This document shows positions 1 to 9,446 of a DNA stretch of 60,599 nt, one piece after another. Both the position numbers and the translations under genes were made by a program. How positions within the stretch are numbered: position 1 is the stretch's first letter; each line of letters begins with the position of its first letter. The notes beneath the pieces were generated by a model. The model was not told the DNA's origin. It was given only the letters and a program-made list of their open reading frames with translations, and ran no database searches. Source of the DNA: Planifilum fimeticola (GTDB lineage: Bacteria > Bacillota > Bacilli > Thermoactinomycetales > DSM-44946); NCBI RefSeq assembly GCF_003001905.1, contig NZ_PVNE01000024.1, positions 1 through 60,599 of the forward strand. Reading direction: 5' to 3'.

Positions 1-161
1 AAACATCAAAAAAATGGCCTTGCTCCTCTCGAAGAGAGGAAAAGGCTTTGTGATCCGCCTAATTTACCAAATCTAATTTCCTTTATCTGTTTATTTCCCA
101 TAAACATGCAACCCCTGGCGCTTTTCTTGCGAAAAGAGCCAGGGGGTTTGTCATCAATCTC
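1..161. repeat. 161-bp terminal inverted repeat, left copy (probable IS end)
   Basis: Bases 1-161 are the exact reverse complement of 60439-60599; the match stops at base 162. The repeat contains a strong internal hairpin (arms near 110-127 and 131-150) and, reading inward, the tail of an open reading frame. It ends precisely where a separate stem-loop (162-182) begins. I infer that it is the 3' end of an insertion sequence and that the contig stops inside that element. The exact repeat is seen directly; the IS identity is inferred. Confidence 0.9.
2..76 (+). pseudogene. 3' fragment of a probable transposase gene (cut by window edge)
   Basis: The reading frame is open from the window edge and encodes 24 residues (NIKKMALLLSKRGKGF and a short tail) ending in TAA. 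A basic, hydrophobic C-terminus beginning NIKKM is reminiscent of IS1182-type DDE transposases, and the hairpin and TGTCATCAATCT-like end downstream would fit such an element. The identical fragment occurs at the other window end on the minus strand. Too short for a firm family call. Confidence 0.45.
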
Positions 162-182
162 AGCCCTTTCTCCGAAAGGGCT
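162..182. terminator. Stem-loop after the ABC permease gene, abutting the terminal repeat
   Basis: Nine-base-pair stem (AGCCCTTTC / GAAAGGGCT) with a 3-nt loop, about 10 bases past the permease stop on the minus strand. On that strand the T-run expected after a rho-independent terminator is missing: the 161-bp repeat starts immediately after the stem. It may be a terminator whose T-tract was displaced by insertion. Confidence 0.6.
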
Positions 183-192
183 CGCTGCTTTT

Positions 193-1035
193 TTATCCGT
201 TTGTTTCCCGATGCCGCAGGAGATGTTTTTCCACCCGGGAGACGGCCAGGTACATCAGCGTCGCCAACAGCGCCACGATCAAGAGGTTCAACATGACGAG
301 GGTCAGGTTGAACACCTGGAATCCGTAGATGATGAGGTATCCCAGGCCCGCCTTCGAAACGAGGAATTCGCCGACGATGACCCCCACCCAGGACAGGCCG
401 ACGTTGACTTTGATCGCCGCGATCAGATCGGGGATGCTGGAAGGCAGAATGATTTTGATGAACTGCTGGGTGCGCGTCGCCCCAAAGGCGCGGGCCAGGA
501 TGAGATGATCGGGATTGGCGCTTTTGAAGCTCTGGTGCATGACCAGCGCGGTGATGATGATGGTGATGGCAACGCCCATGGCGATGATCGATCCGTAACC
601 GGCGCCGATGGTGACGATGAACAGAGGTCCCAGGGCCACCTTGGGCATGCTGTTGAGGACCACCAGGTAAGGGTCCAATACCCGCGAGAGCATGGGTGAG
701 GCCCAGATTAGGGTGGCCAGGGCGGTGCCGGCCGCCGTCCCGATGGAAAATCCGATCAGCGTCTCCACGAGGGTGACCGCGATGTGATTCAGCAGCTCGC
801 CGGAGGCGGAGAGACTCACCGCCAGATCCCACATTTGACCGGGACTGCTGAACAGGAAGGGATCGATCACCCCTTCCCGGGCCGCCCATTCCCATCCGAT
901 GATCAGAAGGAGGAGGATGGCCGTCCGGTAAATGGCGATTTTCCATTCCCTAATCCGCAGCCGTCGCAGGTGTTTGGCGTGCAGGGGGGACACCGCTCCC
1001 CGTTCCAGCCATCTTTTGATCGCCCCATTTGTCAT
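193..1035 (-). CDS. ABC transporter permease, SsuC/TauC/NMT1 type
   Basis: Integral membrane subunit of an importer, 280 residues. At least five hydrophobic segments are visible, beginning near residue 34 (AILLLLIIGWEWAA). The cytoplasmic coupling loop has the BPD-permease pattern ending in ARAFGATRTQQF and LPSSIPDL. An ATG overlapping the ATPase stop (ATGA, 1033-1035) with GGAG upstream is preferred over the in-frame ATG at 1056. It is the last gene of a three-gene operon with the ATPase and the binding protein. The family imports sulfonates, taurine, nitrate, bicarbonate or thiamine precursors; the sequence does not say which. Confidence 0.9.
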   Translation of the reverse strand: MTNGAIKRWLERGAVSPLHAKHLRRLRIREWKIAIYRTAILLLLIIGWEWAAREGVIDPFLFSSPGQMWDLAVSLSASGELLNHIAVTLVETLIGFSIGTAAGTALATLIWASPMLSRVLDPYLVVLNSMPKVALGPLFIVTIGAGYGSIIAMGVAITIIITALVMHQSFKSANPDHLILARAFGATRTQQFIKIILPSSIPDLIAAIKVNVGLSWVGVIVGEFLVSKAGLGYLIIYGFQVFNLTLVMLNLLIVALLATLMYLAVSRVEKHLLRHRETNG

Positions 1036-1802
1036 GGCTGTTCCAACTCCTTCCACAGTTCGTTGAAGTGGTTTCTGAACAGGGGATGGCTGCGCGCATC
1101 CAGGGGATCGGCCTTGCGAACCTCCTCGGGCAAGGTGATCATGCGCCGGATTTGCCCCGGTCTGCGGGAGAGGACGATGATCCGGTCCGCAAGGGCCAGG
1201 GCCTCCTCCAGATCGTGGGTGATGAGCACCGTGGTGATCTTGTGCTGCCTGCGGATCGAGACGAGGAGCTTTTCCAGGTGCAGTTTGTTTTGGTAGTCGA
1301 CCGCCGAAAACGGTTCATCCAGGAGGAGGATGTCCGGTTGGACGGCCATGGTTCGCACAAGGGCGACCCGTTGCCGCATTCCGCCGGAAAGCTGGGAAGG
1401 ATAGTGTTGGATCACGGAAGCCAATCCCATTTCCTTGAGCAGGTAACGGGCGTGTTCCAGGTTTTTTCGGGTCTTCTGCCCCCGAATTTCCAGCCCCAGG
1501 GCGATGTTTTCCTCCACTGTCCGCCACTCCAGCAGACCGTCCCGTTGCAGCATGTAACCGATGCGGGGGGAGGGTCCCTTCACGGGCTCTCCGAACAGGC
1601 GGATCTCTCCCGACGTGACCGGCATCAGGCCGGCGATCAGGGAGAGAAGCGTGCTTTTGCCGCATCCGCTGGGTCCGACGACGGCCACCATCTCGCCGGA
1701 AGTGACATTGAAGGTGATCGGCCCCAGCGCCTGACGTTCGTCTCGCTTTGTCAGATACGTCTTGGTCACATGATCGATTTCAATCGCATCGATCGGTGTC
1801 AT
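1032..1802 (-). CDS. ABC transporter ATP-binding protein, SsuB/TauB type
   Basis: ATPase subunit of 256 residues that would drive the neighbouring permease from the cytoplasmic face. Walker A is GPSGCGKST (residues 43-51). The signature is LSGGMRQR, Walker B is ILLLDEPFSAVD, and the H-loop is TTVLITHDLEEAL. Length and spacing are normal for the SsuB/TauB group. It lies 36 bp after the binding-protein gene and overlaps the permease start by 4 bp, so the three genes are probably co-translated. The substrate is not determined. Confidence 0.93.
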   Translation of the reverse strand: MTPIDAIEIDHVTKTYLTKRDERQALGPITFNVTSGEMVAVVGPSGCGKSTLLSLIAGLMPVTSGEIRLFGEPVKGPSPRIGYMLQRDGLLEWRTVEENIALGLEIRGQKTRKNLEHARYLLKEMGLASVIQHYPSQLSGGMRQRVALVRTMAVQPDILLLDEPFSAVDYQNKLHLEKLLVSIRRQHKITTVLITHDLEEALALADRIIVLSRRPGQIRRMITLPEEVRKADPLDARSHPLFRNHFNELWKELEQP

Positions 1803-1838
1803 GGCAATTCCCCCTGCCGGAGCACTTTCTTGCGTCCG

Positions 1839-2864
1839 TCAATCTGGATTCCCGGTCACCGCTTCCGCGATGTCCGTGCGCACGATTTTCTCATATGGGA
1901 TGTTGCCGGGGAGTTCTCCCGCCTGGCGCATCACTTCCAACAGGTGTTCGTATTCCGACTGCTCGATGATCGGATCCGGAGCCCAGGATTCCTGGGATTG
2001 ATACCGCTTCACAACCCGGATGAGAACTTCGCGGTCGGTATCGGTAAAATAAGGGGAGATGGCATCGCTGATCTCTTCGGGCGAATGCCGCAAAGTCCAC
2101 TGCTGTGCCCGATGAAGGGCTCGCACGAAACGGTGAATCACTTCGGGATGATCTTCGATGAATTGGGCTCTGGCGATGTAGGCGGTGTAGGGAAGTTTTC
2201 CGCTGTCGACTCCAAAGGAGGCGACGACATATCCTTTTCCTTCTTTCTCCAACATGGAAGCGGTCGGCTCAAACAGTTGCGCAAAATCGCCCGTTCCGGA
2301 AGCGAAGGCGCTTCCCAGGTTTTTGTAGTCCACGTTTTGAATGATCTCTACATCCTTGTGGGGATTTAAGCCGTTTTTGCGCTGGACATATTCGCTCACC
2401 ATCTGGGGCATTCCCCCCTTTCGCTGGCCGAGCAGGGCTTTTCCGCGAAGATCGCTCCAGCGAAAGTCCTCCATCGGTTCCCTCGATACCAAGAAGGAGC
2501 CGTCCGTTTGTGTCAACTGGGCGAAGGCGGTGACCGGACTGGACGCTCCGCGGGCGTTGACATAAATGGCCGCCTCGACGCCGACCAGAACGATGTCCGC
2601 ATCCCCGGCCAAGAGGGCGGTCATCGTTTTATCTCCGCCAAATCCGTTGGACAGCCGGATATCCAATCCTTCCTCTTCGAAAAATCCCTTGGACAGGGCA
2701 ACGTATTGGGGAGCGTAGAAGGGTGAGCGGGTCACCTCTACGACGCGGAGGGTTTCCAATTGATTCTCTTCCGAAGGAAGAAGGGCCTTTACGATCCCAC
2801 CGATCACCGCCAAGCCGATGACCAACGCGGCGGCGATGACCCATTTGCGGGACAGGATGGGCAT
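1839..2864 (-). CDS. ABC transporter substrate-binding protein, SsuA/NMT1-like
   Basis: Extracytoplasmic binding protein of 341 residues. An N-terminal hydrophobic segment (residues 8-28, VIAAALVIGLAVIGGIV) has no lipobox cysteine, so it should be held by an uncleaved anchor rather than lipid. The mature part begins LRVVEVTRSPFYAPQYVALS and carries KGFFEEEGLDIRL and GDADIVLVG, the usual NMT1/SsuA lobe-1 signatures. An AAAGGAGG site precedes the ATG. First gene of the importer operon, divergent from the hem operon. Sulfonate, aromatic or thiamine-precursor uptake are all possible. Confidence 0.85.
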   Translation of the reverse strand: MPILSRKWVIAAALVIGLAVIGGIVKALLPSEENQLETLRVVEVTRSPFYAPQYVALSKGFFEEEGLDIRLSNGFGGDKTMTALLAGDADIVLVGVEAAIYVNARGASSPVTAFAQLTQTDGSFLVSREPMEDFRWSDLRGKALLGQRKGGMPQMVSEYVQRKNGLNPHKDVEIIQNVDYKNLGSAFASGTGDFAQLFEPTASMLEKEGKGYVVASFGVDSGKLPYTAYIARAQFIEDHPEVIHRFVRALHRAQQWTLRHSPEEISDAISPYFTDTDREVLIRVVKRYQSQESWAPDPIIEQSEYEHLLEVMRQAGELPGNIPYEKIVRTDIAEAVTGNPD

Positions 2865-2959
2865 GGCTTCGTCCTCCTTTGTTGAACTGGGCTAATGTCA
2901 TCGTATGCCCCGGATTCAAAATCTGTTCAAAGGTGTCGACTTTTTGCCGGAATGGCCTG

Positions 2960-2968
2960 TGCTATAAT
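2960..2968 (+). promoter_or_regulatory. Extended -10 promoter of the hem operon
   Basis: TGCTATAAT is a perfect extended -10 element. No good -35 box lies 17 bp upstream (the region reads CGACTTTTT), which fits dependence on the TG extension. Transcription would begin near 2975 and leave a leader of about 95 nt before hemA. No known riboswitch was recognised in that leader. Confidence 0.65.
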
Positions 2969-3068
2969 GGGGATAGACTGAAAAAACGGGAATGATAAAG
3001 ATCACACCTTTTGTGGGAAGGTTCTCATCAGGATTTGTCACTTTTGTCCCGGCAATCGGGGTGATTTG

Positions 3069-4445
3069 ATGCACATCATGGTGTTAGGGCTGAATCATCG
3101 AACGGCTCCGGTGGAACTGCGCGAGCGGCTGGCCTTCTCCGATAAAGATCTGGAGGAGGCGCTGACGCGGCTGCGTCATACCAAAAGCATTCTGGAATGC
3201 ACGATTTTGAGCACCTGCAACCGGATGGAATTGTACGCCGTTTGCGATCAGCTTCACACGGGGGAGTACTATCTCAAAACCTTTCTGGAAGAGTGGTTCG
3301 GCGTGCCGAGAGAGGAATTCGTCGACCACCTGTATGTGAAGCAAAATGAGGAAGCCGTGCGCCATCTGTTTCTGGTGGCGTGTGGGCTGGATTCGATGAT
3401 CATCGGAGAGACCCAAATTCTCGGCCAAGTGAAATCGGCTTTTTTGACCGCCCAAAAGCACGGGGCGACGGGAACGCTGTTCAATACCCTGTTCAAACAG
3501 GCCGTCACTCTCGGAAAACGGGTTCACGCCGAGACCGAAATCGGTCAGAATGCCGTATCGGTCAGCTATGCGGCGGTGGAGCTGGGGAAAAAGCTGTTCG
3601 ACGGATTTTCCGGGAAGACGGTGCTGCTGGTCGGAGCGGGAAAAATGGGGGAGTTGACCGCAAAGCACTTCCACGAGGCGGGGGCCGACCGGGTGATCGT
3701 GACCAACCGCACCCTGGAGAAGGCCGCGGAAGTGGCCAAGCGTTTCAACGGGGAGGCCCGCCCCTTCGACCGGTTGGTCGACTCCCTGCGTGAAGCGGAT
3801 ATTGTGGTCACATCCACAGGTTCCTCCGATGTGGTGATTCGTCGGGAGATGGTGTCCGAAGCGGTCCGCTTCCGCCAAGTCCCTCTTTTTTTGATCGACA
3901 TCGCCGTTCCGCGGGATGTGGAAGCCTCGGTCCATGAACTGGAACAGGTCTACCTCTACAACATCGACGATCTGGAGGGAATCGTGGAGGCCAATCTCGT
4001 CCTGCGGCGGAAAGAGGCGGAGAAAGTGGAAGCCTGGATCGAGGAGGAAATCGTCCGCTTCCAGGAGTGGCTCCAAACCCTTGGTGTCGTACCCCTCATC
4101 TCCGCCCTACGGGAAAAGGCGATCGCCATTCAGGAGGAGACGATGCGAAGCATCGAGCGAAAGCTTCCGGATTTGACCGAGCGGGAGCGGCGGGTGCTCC
4201 GGAAGCACACGAAGAGCATCGTCAACCAGCTGTTGCGCGATCCGATCCTTCGGATCAAGGAGATGGCAGCGGGACCGGACCGGGAAGAAGCGCTGGAGTT
4301 GTTCGTCCAGCTGTTTGCCCTGGAGGATCGCCTGTCCTCCGAAGAGGAAACCGCCCAAGACAAAGAAATGCTTGTAGCCCGCTTTTCTTCTTCCCGGCTG
4401 GGCAGGCCCGCTTACGCCGGAACCGATCTCCCTACGCGCTCGTAA
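3069..4445 (+). CDS. hemA: Glutamyl-tRNA reductase
   Basis: Reduces glutamyl-tRNA(Glu) to glutamate-1-semialdehyde with NADPH, the committed step of C5-type tetrapyrrole synthesis. 458 residues from ATG 3069; a TTG lies immediately upstream at 3066, but the ATG has the better spacing from GGGGTGA. The catalytic cysteine is Cys50 in STCNRME. The Rossmann motif is GAGKMGELTAKH, and the helical dimerisation domain follows with ALREKA and ERRVLRKHTKSIVNQLL. First gene of an operon that ends with hemL, which uses its product. Confidence 0.97.
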   Translation: MHIMVLGLNHRTAPVELRERLAFSDKDLEEALTRLRHTKSILECTILSTCNRMELYAVCDQLHTGEYYLKTFLEEWFGVPREEFVDHLYVKQNEEAVRHLFLVACGLDSMIIGETQILGQVKSAFLTAQKHGATGTLFNTLFKQAVTLGKRVHAETEIGQNAVSVSYAAVELGKKLFDGFSGKTVLLVGAGKMGELTAKHFHEAGADRVIVTNRTLEKAAEVAKRFNGEARPFDRLVDSLREADIVVTSTGSSDVVIRREMVSEAVRFRQVPLFLIDIAVPRDVEASVHELEQVYLYNIDDLEGIVEANLVLRRKEAEKVEAWIEEEIVRFQEWLQTLGVVPLISALREKAIAIQEETMRSIERKLPDLTERERRVLRKHTKSIVNQLLRDPILRIKEMAAGPDREEALELFVQLFALEDRLSSEEETAQDKEMLVARFSSSRLGRPAYAGTDLPTRS

Positions 4446-4457
4446 GGGGGAGCCGTC

Positions 4458-5273
4458 GTGTTTACCGAGCGGTGGATTATCGATTTCATCATTTATTTAT
4501 ATGCGCTCAGCCTGCTCTTTTCTTTCTCGGACCTGCTCTACCCGAACCGAAGGGCCAACCGGTTGGCCCTGGGGCTTTTGGTGGCGGTGTGGCTCTCCCA
4601 AAGTCTTTTTTTCGCGTTTCGCCTGTCGTCGTGGTTTCCGGCACTCACTTCTTTTGATGCTCTGTTTTTCTATTCCTGGGTCCTGATCACGCTCACCCTG
4701 GTGATCAACGCCGTTTACCGGATGGATCTGTTTGTCTTCTCGGCAAATCTGATCAGCTTTGCCGTGATGGCGATCAATCTGTTCGTCGCCAGGGATTCCG
4801 GAAGTCCGGTATCGGAAATCCTGTTGTCAGAGCTGGTGTTCATCCACGTCACCATGGCGTTCGTGGCGTATGCCGCCTTTTCCTTGTCCGCGGTTTTCGC
4901 GGCTTTTTACCTGATTGGAAACTTTCTGCTGAAGCGGAAGAAATGGAATCGGGTGCTCCGCCTCCTGCCCAGTCTGGACCGTTTGCACTCCTTTTTCCAT
5001 CGATGGGTGATGATCGGCGTCCCCCTGATGCTCCTGTCGATGATTTTGGGACTGGTCTGGCTTCATCAGAGGGTTCCGGGAACGCCGTGGTACGATCCCA
5101 AGATCGCCGGATCCCTGCTGGTGCTCACCGCCTACAGCTTGCACCTTTATTTCCGGCTGTCGGGCCGGTGGCGGGGGCGCAGGCTGGCCTGGTGGAATTT
5201 GCTCTCTTTTTTTACCGTCTTGTTGAACATGTGGATTTCCGGAACCGGCGTTTCTTTCCACCGATGGTTGTAG
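4458..5273 (+). CDS. hemX: HemX-like membrane protein of the CcsA/cytochrome c assembly family
   Basis: Polytopic membrane protein of 271 residues with about eight hydrophobic segments. The core region (HVTMAFVAYAAFSLSAVFAAFYL, then HRWVMIGVPLMLLSMILGLVW) follows the CcsA/HemX layout, which includes conserved His residues in the membrane. The start is GTG after AAGGGGG, 12 bp beyond hemA. In Bacillus subtilis the equivalent gene lowers HemA abundance; its biochemical role there is not settled, and the same role here is an inference from gene position. Confidence 0.85.
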   Translation: MFTERWIIDFIIYLYALSLLFSFSDLLYPNRRANRLALGLLVAVWLSQSLFFAFRLSSWFPALTSFDALFFYSWVLITLTLVINAVYRMDLFVFSANLISFAVMAINLFVARDSGSPVSEILLSELVFIHVTMAFVAYAAFSLSAVFAAFYLIGNFLLKRKKWNRVLRLLPSLDRLHSFFHRWVMIGVPLMLLSMILGLVWLHQRVPGTPWYDPKIAGSLLVLTAYSLHLYFRLSGRWRGRRLAWWNLLSFFTVLLNMWISGTGVSFHRWL

Positions 5274-5287
5274 AGGAGCGAAGAAAG

Positions 5288-5974
5288 ATGACACAACACC
5301 TTTACCCGATGATGATCGATCTGACCGGTCGGCGTTGCCTTGTCGTGGGGGGCGGGACGGTGGCCGAGAGGAAGGTGGCCTCCCTTTTGGCCGGCGGCGG
5401 CGATGTGGTCGTCGTGAGCCCCTCCTTGACATCGGGGCTGATGGATCGCTTCCGGGCCGGGGAAATCGACTGCCGTTTCCGTCCCTACCGCCGGGAGGAC
5501 GGGGAGGGCTGCTTTTTGGTGATCGCCGCCACCGACAAGGAGGCGGTGAACCGGCAAGTGTACGAGGATGCCCGGGCTCGGGGGCAGTGGATCAACGTGG
5601 TGGACCGTCCCGACCTGTGCAATTTCATCGTCCCTTCCGCCGTTCGACGGGGGAAGCTGACGATCGCCGTTTCCACCGCCGGAGCCAGCCCCTCCCTCGC
5701 AAAGGAGATCCGGAGGCGTCTGGAGTCGGAATACGGGCCGGAATACGAAGTGTTTCTCGATCTGCTCGTCGAAATGAGGAAGCGAATCCAGTCGGAGGTG
5801 GACGACACTACGCTCCGTTACCGTCTGATGGCCCGGCTGGTACAGGAGGAGTGGATACGCCTCTGCAAGGAGGATCCGGAGCTGGTGCGCCGGCGAATGG
5901 AGGAATGGGTGGATCGGACCATCCTGGAGGAAATGGCCGTGGCGGCGGATTCCGCGGCAGGGATCAACGGGTGA
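5288..5974 (+). CDS. Precorrin-2 dehydrogenase (SirC/Met8/CysG N-terminal type)
   Basis: 228 residues. Oxidises precorrin-2 to sirohydrochlorin with NAD+, and in some relatives also inserts iron. The N-terminus MMIDLTGRRCLVVGGGTVAERK is the family Rossmann fold, followed by VVSPSLT, CFLVIAATDKEAVN and the conserved NVVDRPDLCNFIVPS and STAGASPSLAKEIR segments. An ATG at 5288 with GGAG upstream is chosen; the longer upstream frame overlaps hemX and is not protein-like. Presence in the hem operon commits part of the uroporphyrinogen III pool to siroheme. Confidence 0.9.
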   Translation: MTQHLYPMMIDLTGRRCLVVGGGTVAERKVASLLAGGGDVVVVSPSLTSGLMDRFRAGEIDCRFRPYRREDGEGCFLVIAATDKEAVNRQVYEDARARGQWINVVDRPDLCNFIVPSAVRRGKLTIAVSTAGASPSLAKEIRRRLESEYGPEYEVFLDLLVEMRKRIQSEVDDTTLRYRLMARLVQEEWIRLCKEDPELVRRRMEEWVDRTILEEMAVAADSAAGING

Positions 5975-5995
5975 GGAATCCATAGGAGGAATAGC

Positions 5996-6922
5996 GTGAA
6001 AACCGTAAGTGTGGGAACGAGACAAAGCGCATTGGCACTGACCCAAACCCAGTGGGTGATGGACCGGTTGAGAAAGCTTCAACCGGATTGGGAGTGGCGG
6101 GTGGAGAAGATCCTGACCAAAGGAGATCGGATTCTCCATGTCACCCTTTCCAAGTTGGGAGGGAAAGGGCTGTTTATCAAGGAGATCGAGGGGGCGCTCC
6201 TCGAGGGACGGATCGACCTGGCGGTCCACAGCATGAAGGACTTGCCGGCGGAAATGCCCGAGGGCCTTGCGATCGCCGCGGTAACCCCGAGGGAGGATCC
6301 GAGAGATTGTTTGATCTCCCGCTCCGGAGCGGGATTGGATGAACTTCCCGCCGGCGCCGTTGTGGGCACCAGCAGCCTTCGACGTCAAGCCCAGGTGCTC
6401 GTACGCCGCCCCGATCTGGTAGTGAAGCCGGTCCGGGGGAATGTGGAAACCCGGCTCCGCAAGTTGGAGGAGGGCCAGTTTGACGCCATCGTGTTGGCCC
6501 GGGCGGGCCTTTCCCGCTTGGGCCTGGAGGACCGGATCACGGAGGTTTTGGCGGTCGACAAGATGGTGCCCGCCGTGGGACAGGGGGCCTTGGCGGTCCA
6601 GTGCCGCGGGGGGGATGAGTCCGTGTTTCGCCTGATCCGGCGGATCAACGATCCCGAAACCGAGAAGGCGGTTCGGGCCGAGCGGGCCTTTCTCCACGCC
6701 TTCCAGGGAGGATGTCATCTGCCCGTTGCCGCCTATGCGCAGGTGGAGGGGGAAAAGGTTCTCCTGGATGGGCTGGTGGCTTCTCCGGACGGCCGCCGGG
6801 TGCTGCGGGATCGTCAGGAGGGGAACGGAGCGGAAGAAGTGGGATGCCGTTTGGCGGAAAAGCTGCTCCGGCAGGGAGCGGATGAGATCTTGTCTGCGGT
6901 GCGAGCGGAGGTGGAGCGATGA
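5996..6922 (+). CDS. hemC: Hydroxymethylbilane synthase (porphobilinogen deaminase)
   Basis: Joins four porphobilinogens into preuroporphyrinogen in the cytoplasm. 308 residues, GTG start directly after AGGAGGA. Typical opening VGTRQSALALTQTQWV, the HSMKDLP loop with an active-site Asp near it, GTSSLRRQAQ, and the cofactor cysteine in FQGGCHLPVAA to which the dipyrromethane is attached. The stop overlaps the next start (ATGA), consistent with translational coupling to the CobA-HemD fusion that consumes the product. Confidence 0.97.
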   Translation: MKTVSVGTRQSALALTQTQWVMDRLRKLQPDWEWRVEKILTKGDRILHVTLSKLGGKGLFIKEIEGALLEGRIDLAVHSMKDLPAEMPEGLAIAAVTPREDPRDCLISRSGAGLDELPAGAVVGTSSLRRQAQVLVRRPDLVVKPVRGNVETRLRKLEEGQFDAIVLARAGLSRLGLEDRITEVLAVDKMVPAVGQGALAVQCRGGDESVFRLIRRINDPETEKAVRAERAFLHAFQGGCHLPVAAYAQVEGEKVLLDGLVASPDGRRVLRDRQEGNGAEEVGCRLAEKLLRQGADEILSAVRAEVER

Positions 6923-8469
6923 GCGTGGGAACGGTTTATTTGGTCGGTGCCGGGCCGGGAGACCCCGGTTTGATCACCGTGAAAGGGCTTGAGATGATCC
7001 GGCGGGCGGAGGTGCTGGTGTATGATCGGCTGGCCAGTCCTCGCCTGTTGGGATATGCCCCCGAGGGAGCCGAGCGGATCTATGTGGGCAAGCGCCCGGA
7101 CCGGCACACCCTGTCGCAGGAGGAGATCAACGAACTGCTGGTCCGCAAGGCGAAGGAAGGGAAGACTGTCGTACGGTTGAAGGGGGGCGATCCCTTCGTG
7201 TTCGGCCGGGGAGGGGAAGAGGCCGAGATCCTGGCCGAGCGGGGTATTCCCTTTGAAGTGATTCCCGGAATCACTTCCGCCATCGCCGTTCCCGCCTACG
7301 CGGGGATTCCCGTCACCCACCGGGATTTCAATGCTTCCTTTGCCGTGGTTACCGGCCACGAGCGGCCGGAGAAAACCGAGTCCTCCATCGACTGGGAGCA
7401 TCTCGCCCGCGCCGCGGAGACGCTGATCTTTCTGATGGGTGTGGGCAACCTTCCCTTCATCCGCGAGCAATTGATCCGCTACGGCCGCTCTCCGGACACC
7501 CCGGTCGCCCTCATCCGATGGGGAACCCGCGTCGAGCAACAAACCCTGACGGGCACCCTGGCGGATATCGCGGAGCGGGTGGAGCAGGCCGGCTTCCAGC
7601 CCCCGGCGGTCATCGTGGTCGGCGAGGTGGTGAAGCTCAGGGAGACCCTGAAGTGGTTCGAAAGAAAACCCCTGTTTGGCAAGCGGGTGCTGGTGACCCG
7701 AGCGCGCAGTCAGGCGAGCGCCCTGTCGGAACGGATCGAAGTCCTCGGCGGGGAGGCGATCGAGTTTCCGGTGATCCGCATCACCCGCCCGGCTCGGCAG
7801 GATCTCTTGGATGCGGCGCTCCATCGGTTGGAAGACTACGACTGGGTGGTGTTTACCAGCGCCAACGGAGTGAAACACTTTTTCCGCCGGCTTCGCGAGC
7901 TGAAACTGGACATCCGCCGGATGGCCAAGGCGAAAGTGGCGGCCATCGGCCCCCAGACGGCGGAGGCGCTTTTGGACAAGGGGCTTCAAGTGGATGTCCT
8001 CCCCGGGGAGTACCGGGCGGAAGCCCTGGCTGAAGCGATGGCTTCCCGGGTGGAAGCCGGCGAGAAAGTGTTGCTCCCCCGGGCCGATATCGCGCGGAAG
8101 GTGCTGGCCCGAGAGTTGGAACGTTGCGGCCTGGAGGTGACGGAGGTGGACGCCTACGACACCCGCGTCGGAACGGAAGACGCGGGTGAGGTGGCGCGGA
8201 TGCTGGAGGAAGGGGCGATTCATGTGATCACCTTTACCAGCTCCTCGACGGTTCGCAACTTTGTCGAAGCCATCCGCACGGCGCGGGAGGATTGGAGGTC
8301 TTTGATCGAATCGGTGCAAATCGCGTGCATCGGTCCGATTACCGCACGGACGGCGGAGGAGCTCGGCCTCCGGGTGGATGCCGTCGCGTCGGAGTACACG
8401 ATCGACGGTTTGGTGGATGTGTTGGTGCGATTGCCCCACAGGACCTTTTTAGAGGAGGGATCCCGATGA
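6919..8469 (+). CDS. Fused uroporphyrinogen-III C-methyltransferase / uroporphyrinogen-III synthase (CobA-HemD)
   Basis: Bifunctional protein of 516 residues. The N-terminal half (about 1-245) is a SAM-dependent [55 protein letters not shown] and [19 protein letters not shown]. The C-terminal half (about 250-505) is Hem[30 protein letters not shown] and [14 protein letters not shown]. The fusion closes the uroporphyrinogen III ring and then makes precorrin-2, the substrate of the upstream dehydrogenase. The fusion is known in clostridia and some Bacillales. Start and stop overlap both neighbours by 4 bp. Confidence 0.96.
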   Translation: MSVGTVYLVGAGPGDPGLITVKGLEMIRRAEVLVYDRLASPRLLGYAPEGAERIYVGKRPDRHTLSQEEINELLVRKAKEGKTVVRLKGGDPFVFGRGGEEAEILAERGIPFEVIPGITSAIAVPAYAGIPVTHRDFNASFAVVTGHERPEKTESSIDWEHLARAAETLIFLMGVGNLPFIREQLIRYGRSPDTPVALIRWGTRVEQQTLTGTLADIAERVEQAGFQPPAVIVVGEVVKLRETLKWFERKPLFGKRVLVTRARSQASALSERIEVLGGEAIEFPVIRITRPARQDLLDAALHRLEDYDWVVFTSANGVKHFFRRLRELKLDIRRMAKAKVAAIGPQTAEALLDKGLQVDVLPGEYRAEALAEAMASRVEAGEKVLLPRADIARKVLARELERCGLEVTEVDAYDTRVGTEDAGEVARMLEEGAIHVITFTSSSTVRNFVEAIRTAREDWRSLIESVQIACIGPITARTAEELGLRVDAVASEYTIDGLVDVLVRLPHRTFLEEGSR

Positions 8470-9446
8470 ACCCCTTCAGGCGCCATCGTCGGCTGCGTCA
8501 AACCGGAATCATTCGCAGCATGGTCCGGGAGACGCGTTTGGACGTCACCGACCTGATCGCCCCGCTGTTTGTCGTGGAGGGGGAAAACGTGCGCGAGGAG
8601 GTTCCTTCCATGCCGGGGGTGTTCCACTTTTCGGTGGACCGGATGGAGGAGGAACTGTCCCAGCTGGTCGATCTCGGCATTCCGTCGGTGATCGTGTTCG
8701 GCGTGCCGTCGAAAAAGGATGCTGTCGGCAGCGAGGCCTACGCGGAGGAAGGCATCGTTCAACGGGCCATCCGCCGCATCAAGGAACGGTATCCCGACTT
8801 GTACGTCATCGCCGACACTTGCCTTTGCCAGTACACGGATCACGGCCACTGCGGCGTGGTGAGAGACGGAGTGATCGTCAACGACGAGTCCTTGGAATTG
8901 CTGACCCGGACGGCGGTTTCCCAGGCGCGGGCCGGGGCCGACATGATCGCCCCCTCCAACATGATGGACGGTTTCGTCCGCTCCATACGGCAGGGACTGG
9001 ACGAAGCCGGGTTTGAATATACGCCGATCCTCTCCTATGCGGTGAAGTACGCCTCTTCCTTCTACGGTCCTTTCCGCGAAGCGGCCCATTCGGCTCCCCA
9101 ATTCGGCGACCGGCGGTCCTATCAGATGGATCCGGCCAACGTCCGGGAAGCGTTGCGTGAGGCGGCCTCCGATGTGGAGGAGGGGGCGGACCTTCTGATG
9201 GTGAAGCCCGGTCTGGCCTACATGGACATCATCTGCCGGGTCCGGGAGCGCTTTGACCTGCCCATCGTCGCCTACAACGTCAGCGGGGAGTACGCCATGG
9301 TGAAGGCGGCCGCCGAGCGGGGTTGGATCGATGAGCGGGGTGTCGTGATGGAGCTTTTGACGGGAATGAAGCGCGCCGGTGCGGATCTGATCTTGACATA
9401 TCACGCGAAGGATGCAGCCCGCTGGCTGCGGGGAGGGATCGACTGA
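8466..9446 (+). CDS. hemB: Delta-aminolevulinic acid dehydratase (porphobilinogen synthase)
   Basis: Condenses two ALA into porphobilinogen. 326 residues from the ATG at 8466 that overlaps the previous stop (ATGA). The zinc site [14 protein letters not shown] has Cys119, Cys121 and Cys129, so the enzyme is of the Zn-dependent class. The substrate lysines lie in [14 protein letters not shown] and [10 protein letters not shown]. Length is normal. The TGA overlaps the ATG of the siroheme decarboxylase (TGATG), indicating tight coupling. Confidence 0.97.
   Translation: MNPFRRHRRLRQTGIIRSMVRETRLDVTDLIAPLFVVEGENVREEVPSMPGVFHFSVDRMEEELSQLVDLGIPSVIVFGVPSKKDAVGSEAYAEEGIVQRAIRRIKERYPDLYVIADTCLCQYTDHGHCGVVRDGVIVNDESLELLTRTAVSQARAGADMIAPSNMMDGFVRSIRQGLDEAGFEYTPILSYAVKYASSFYGPFREAAHSAPQFGDRRSYQMDPANVREALREAASDVEEGADLLMVKPGLAYMDIICRVRERFDLPIVAYNVSGEYAMVKAAAERGWIDERGVVMELLTGMKRAGADLILTYHAKDAARWLRGGID

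Noticed and set aside
83-1296. Long open frames on both strands across the permease gene
   Set aside because: They are shadows of the high-GC permease gene: His/Arg/Gly-rich, no ribosome sites, and they overlap a well-supported membrane protein.
2869-3065. Possible TPP or SAM riboswitch between the importer and hem operons
   Set aside because: No conserved thi-box or S-box motifs were found on either strand; only an ordinary promoter and leader are visible.
4943-5287. N-terminal extension of the precorrin-2 dehydrogenase frame
   Set aside because: It overlaps hemX almost entirely and has Pro/Gly/Arg-rich, non-family sequence; ATG 5288 gives the proper start.
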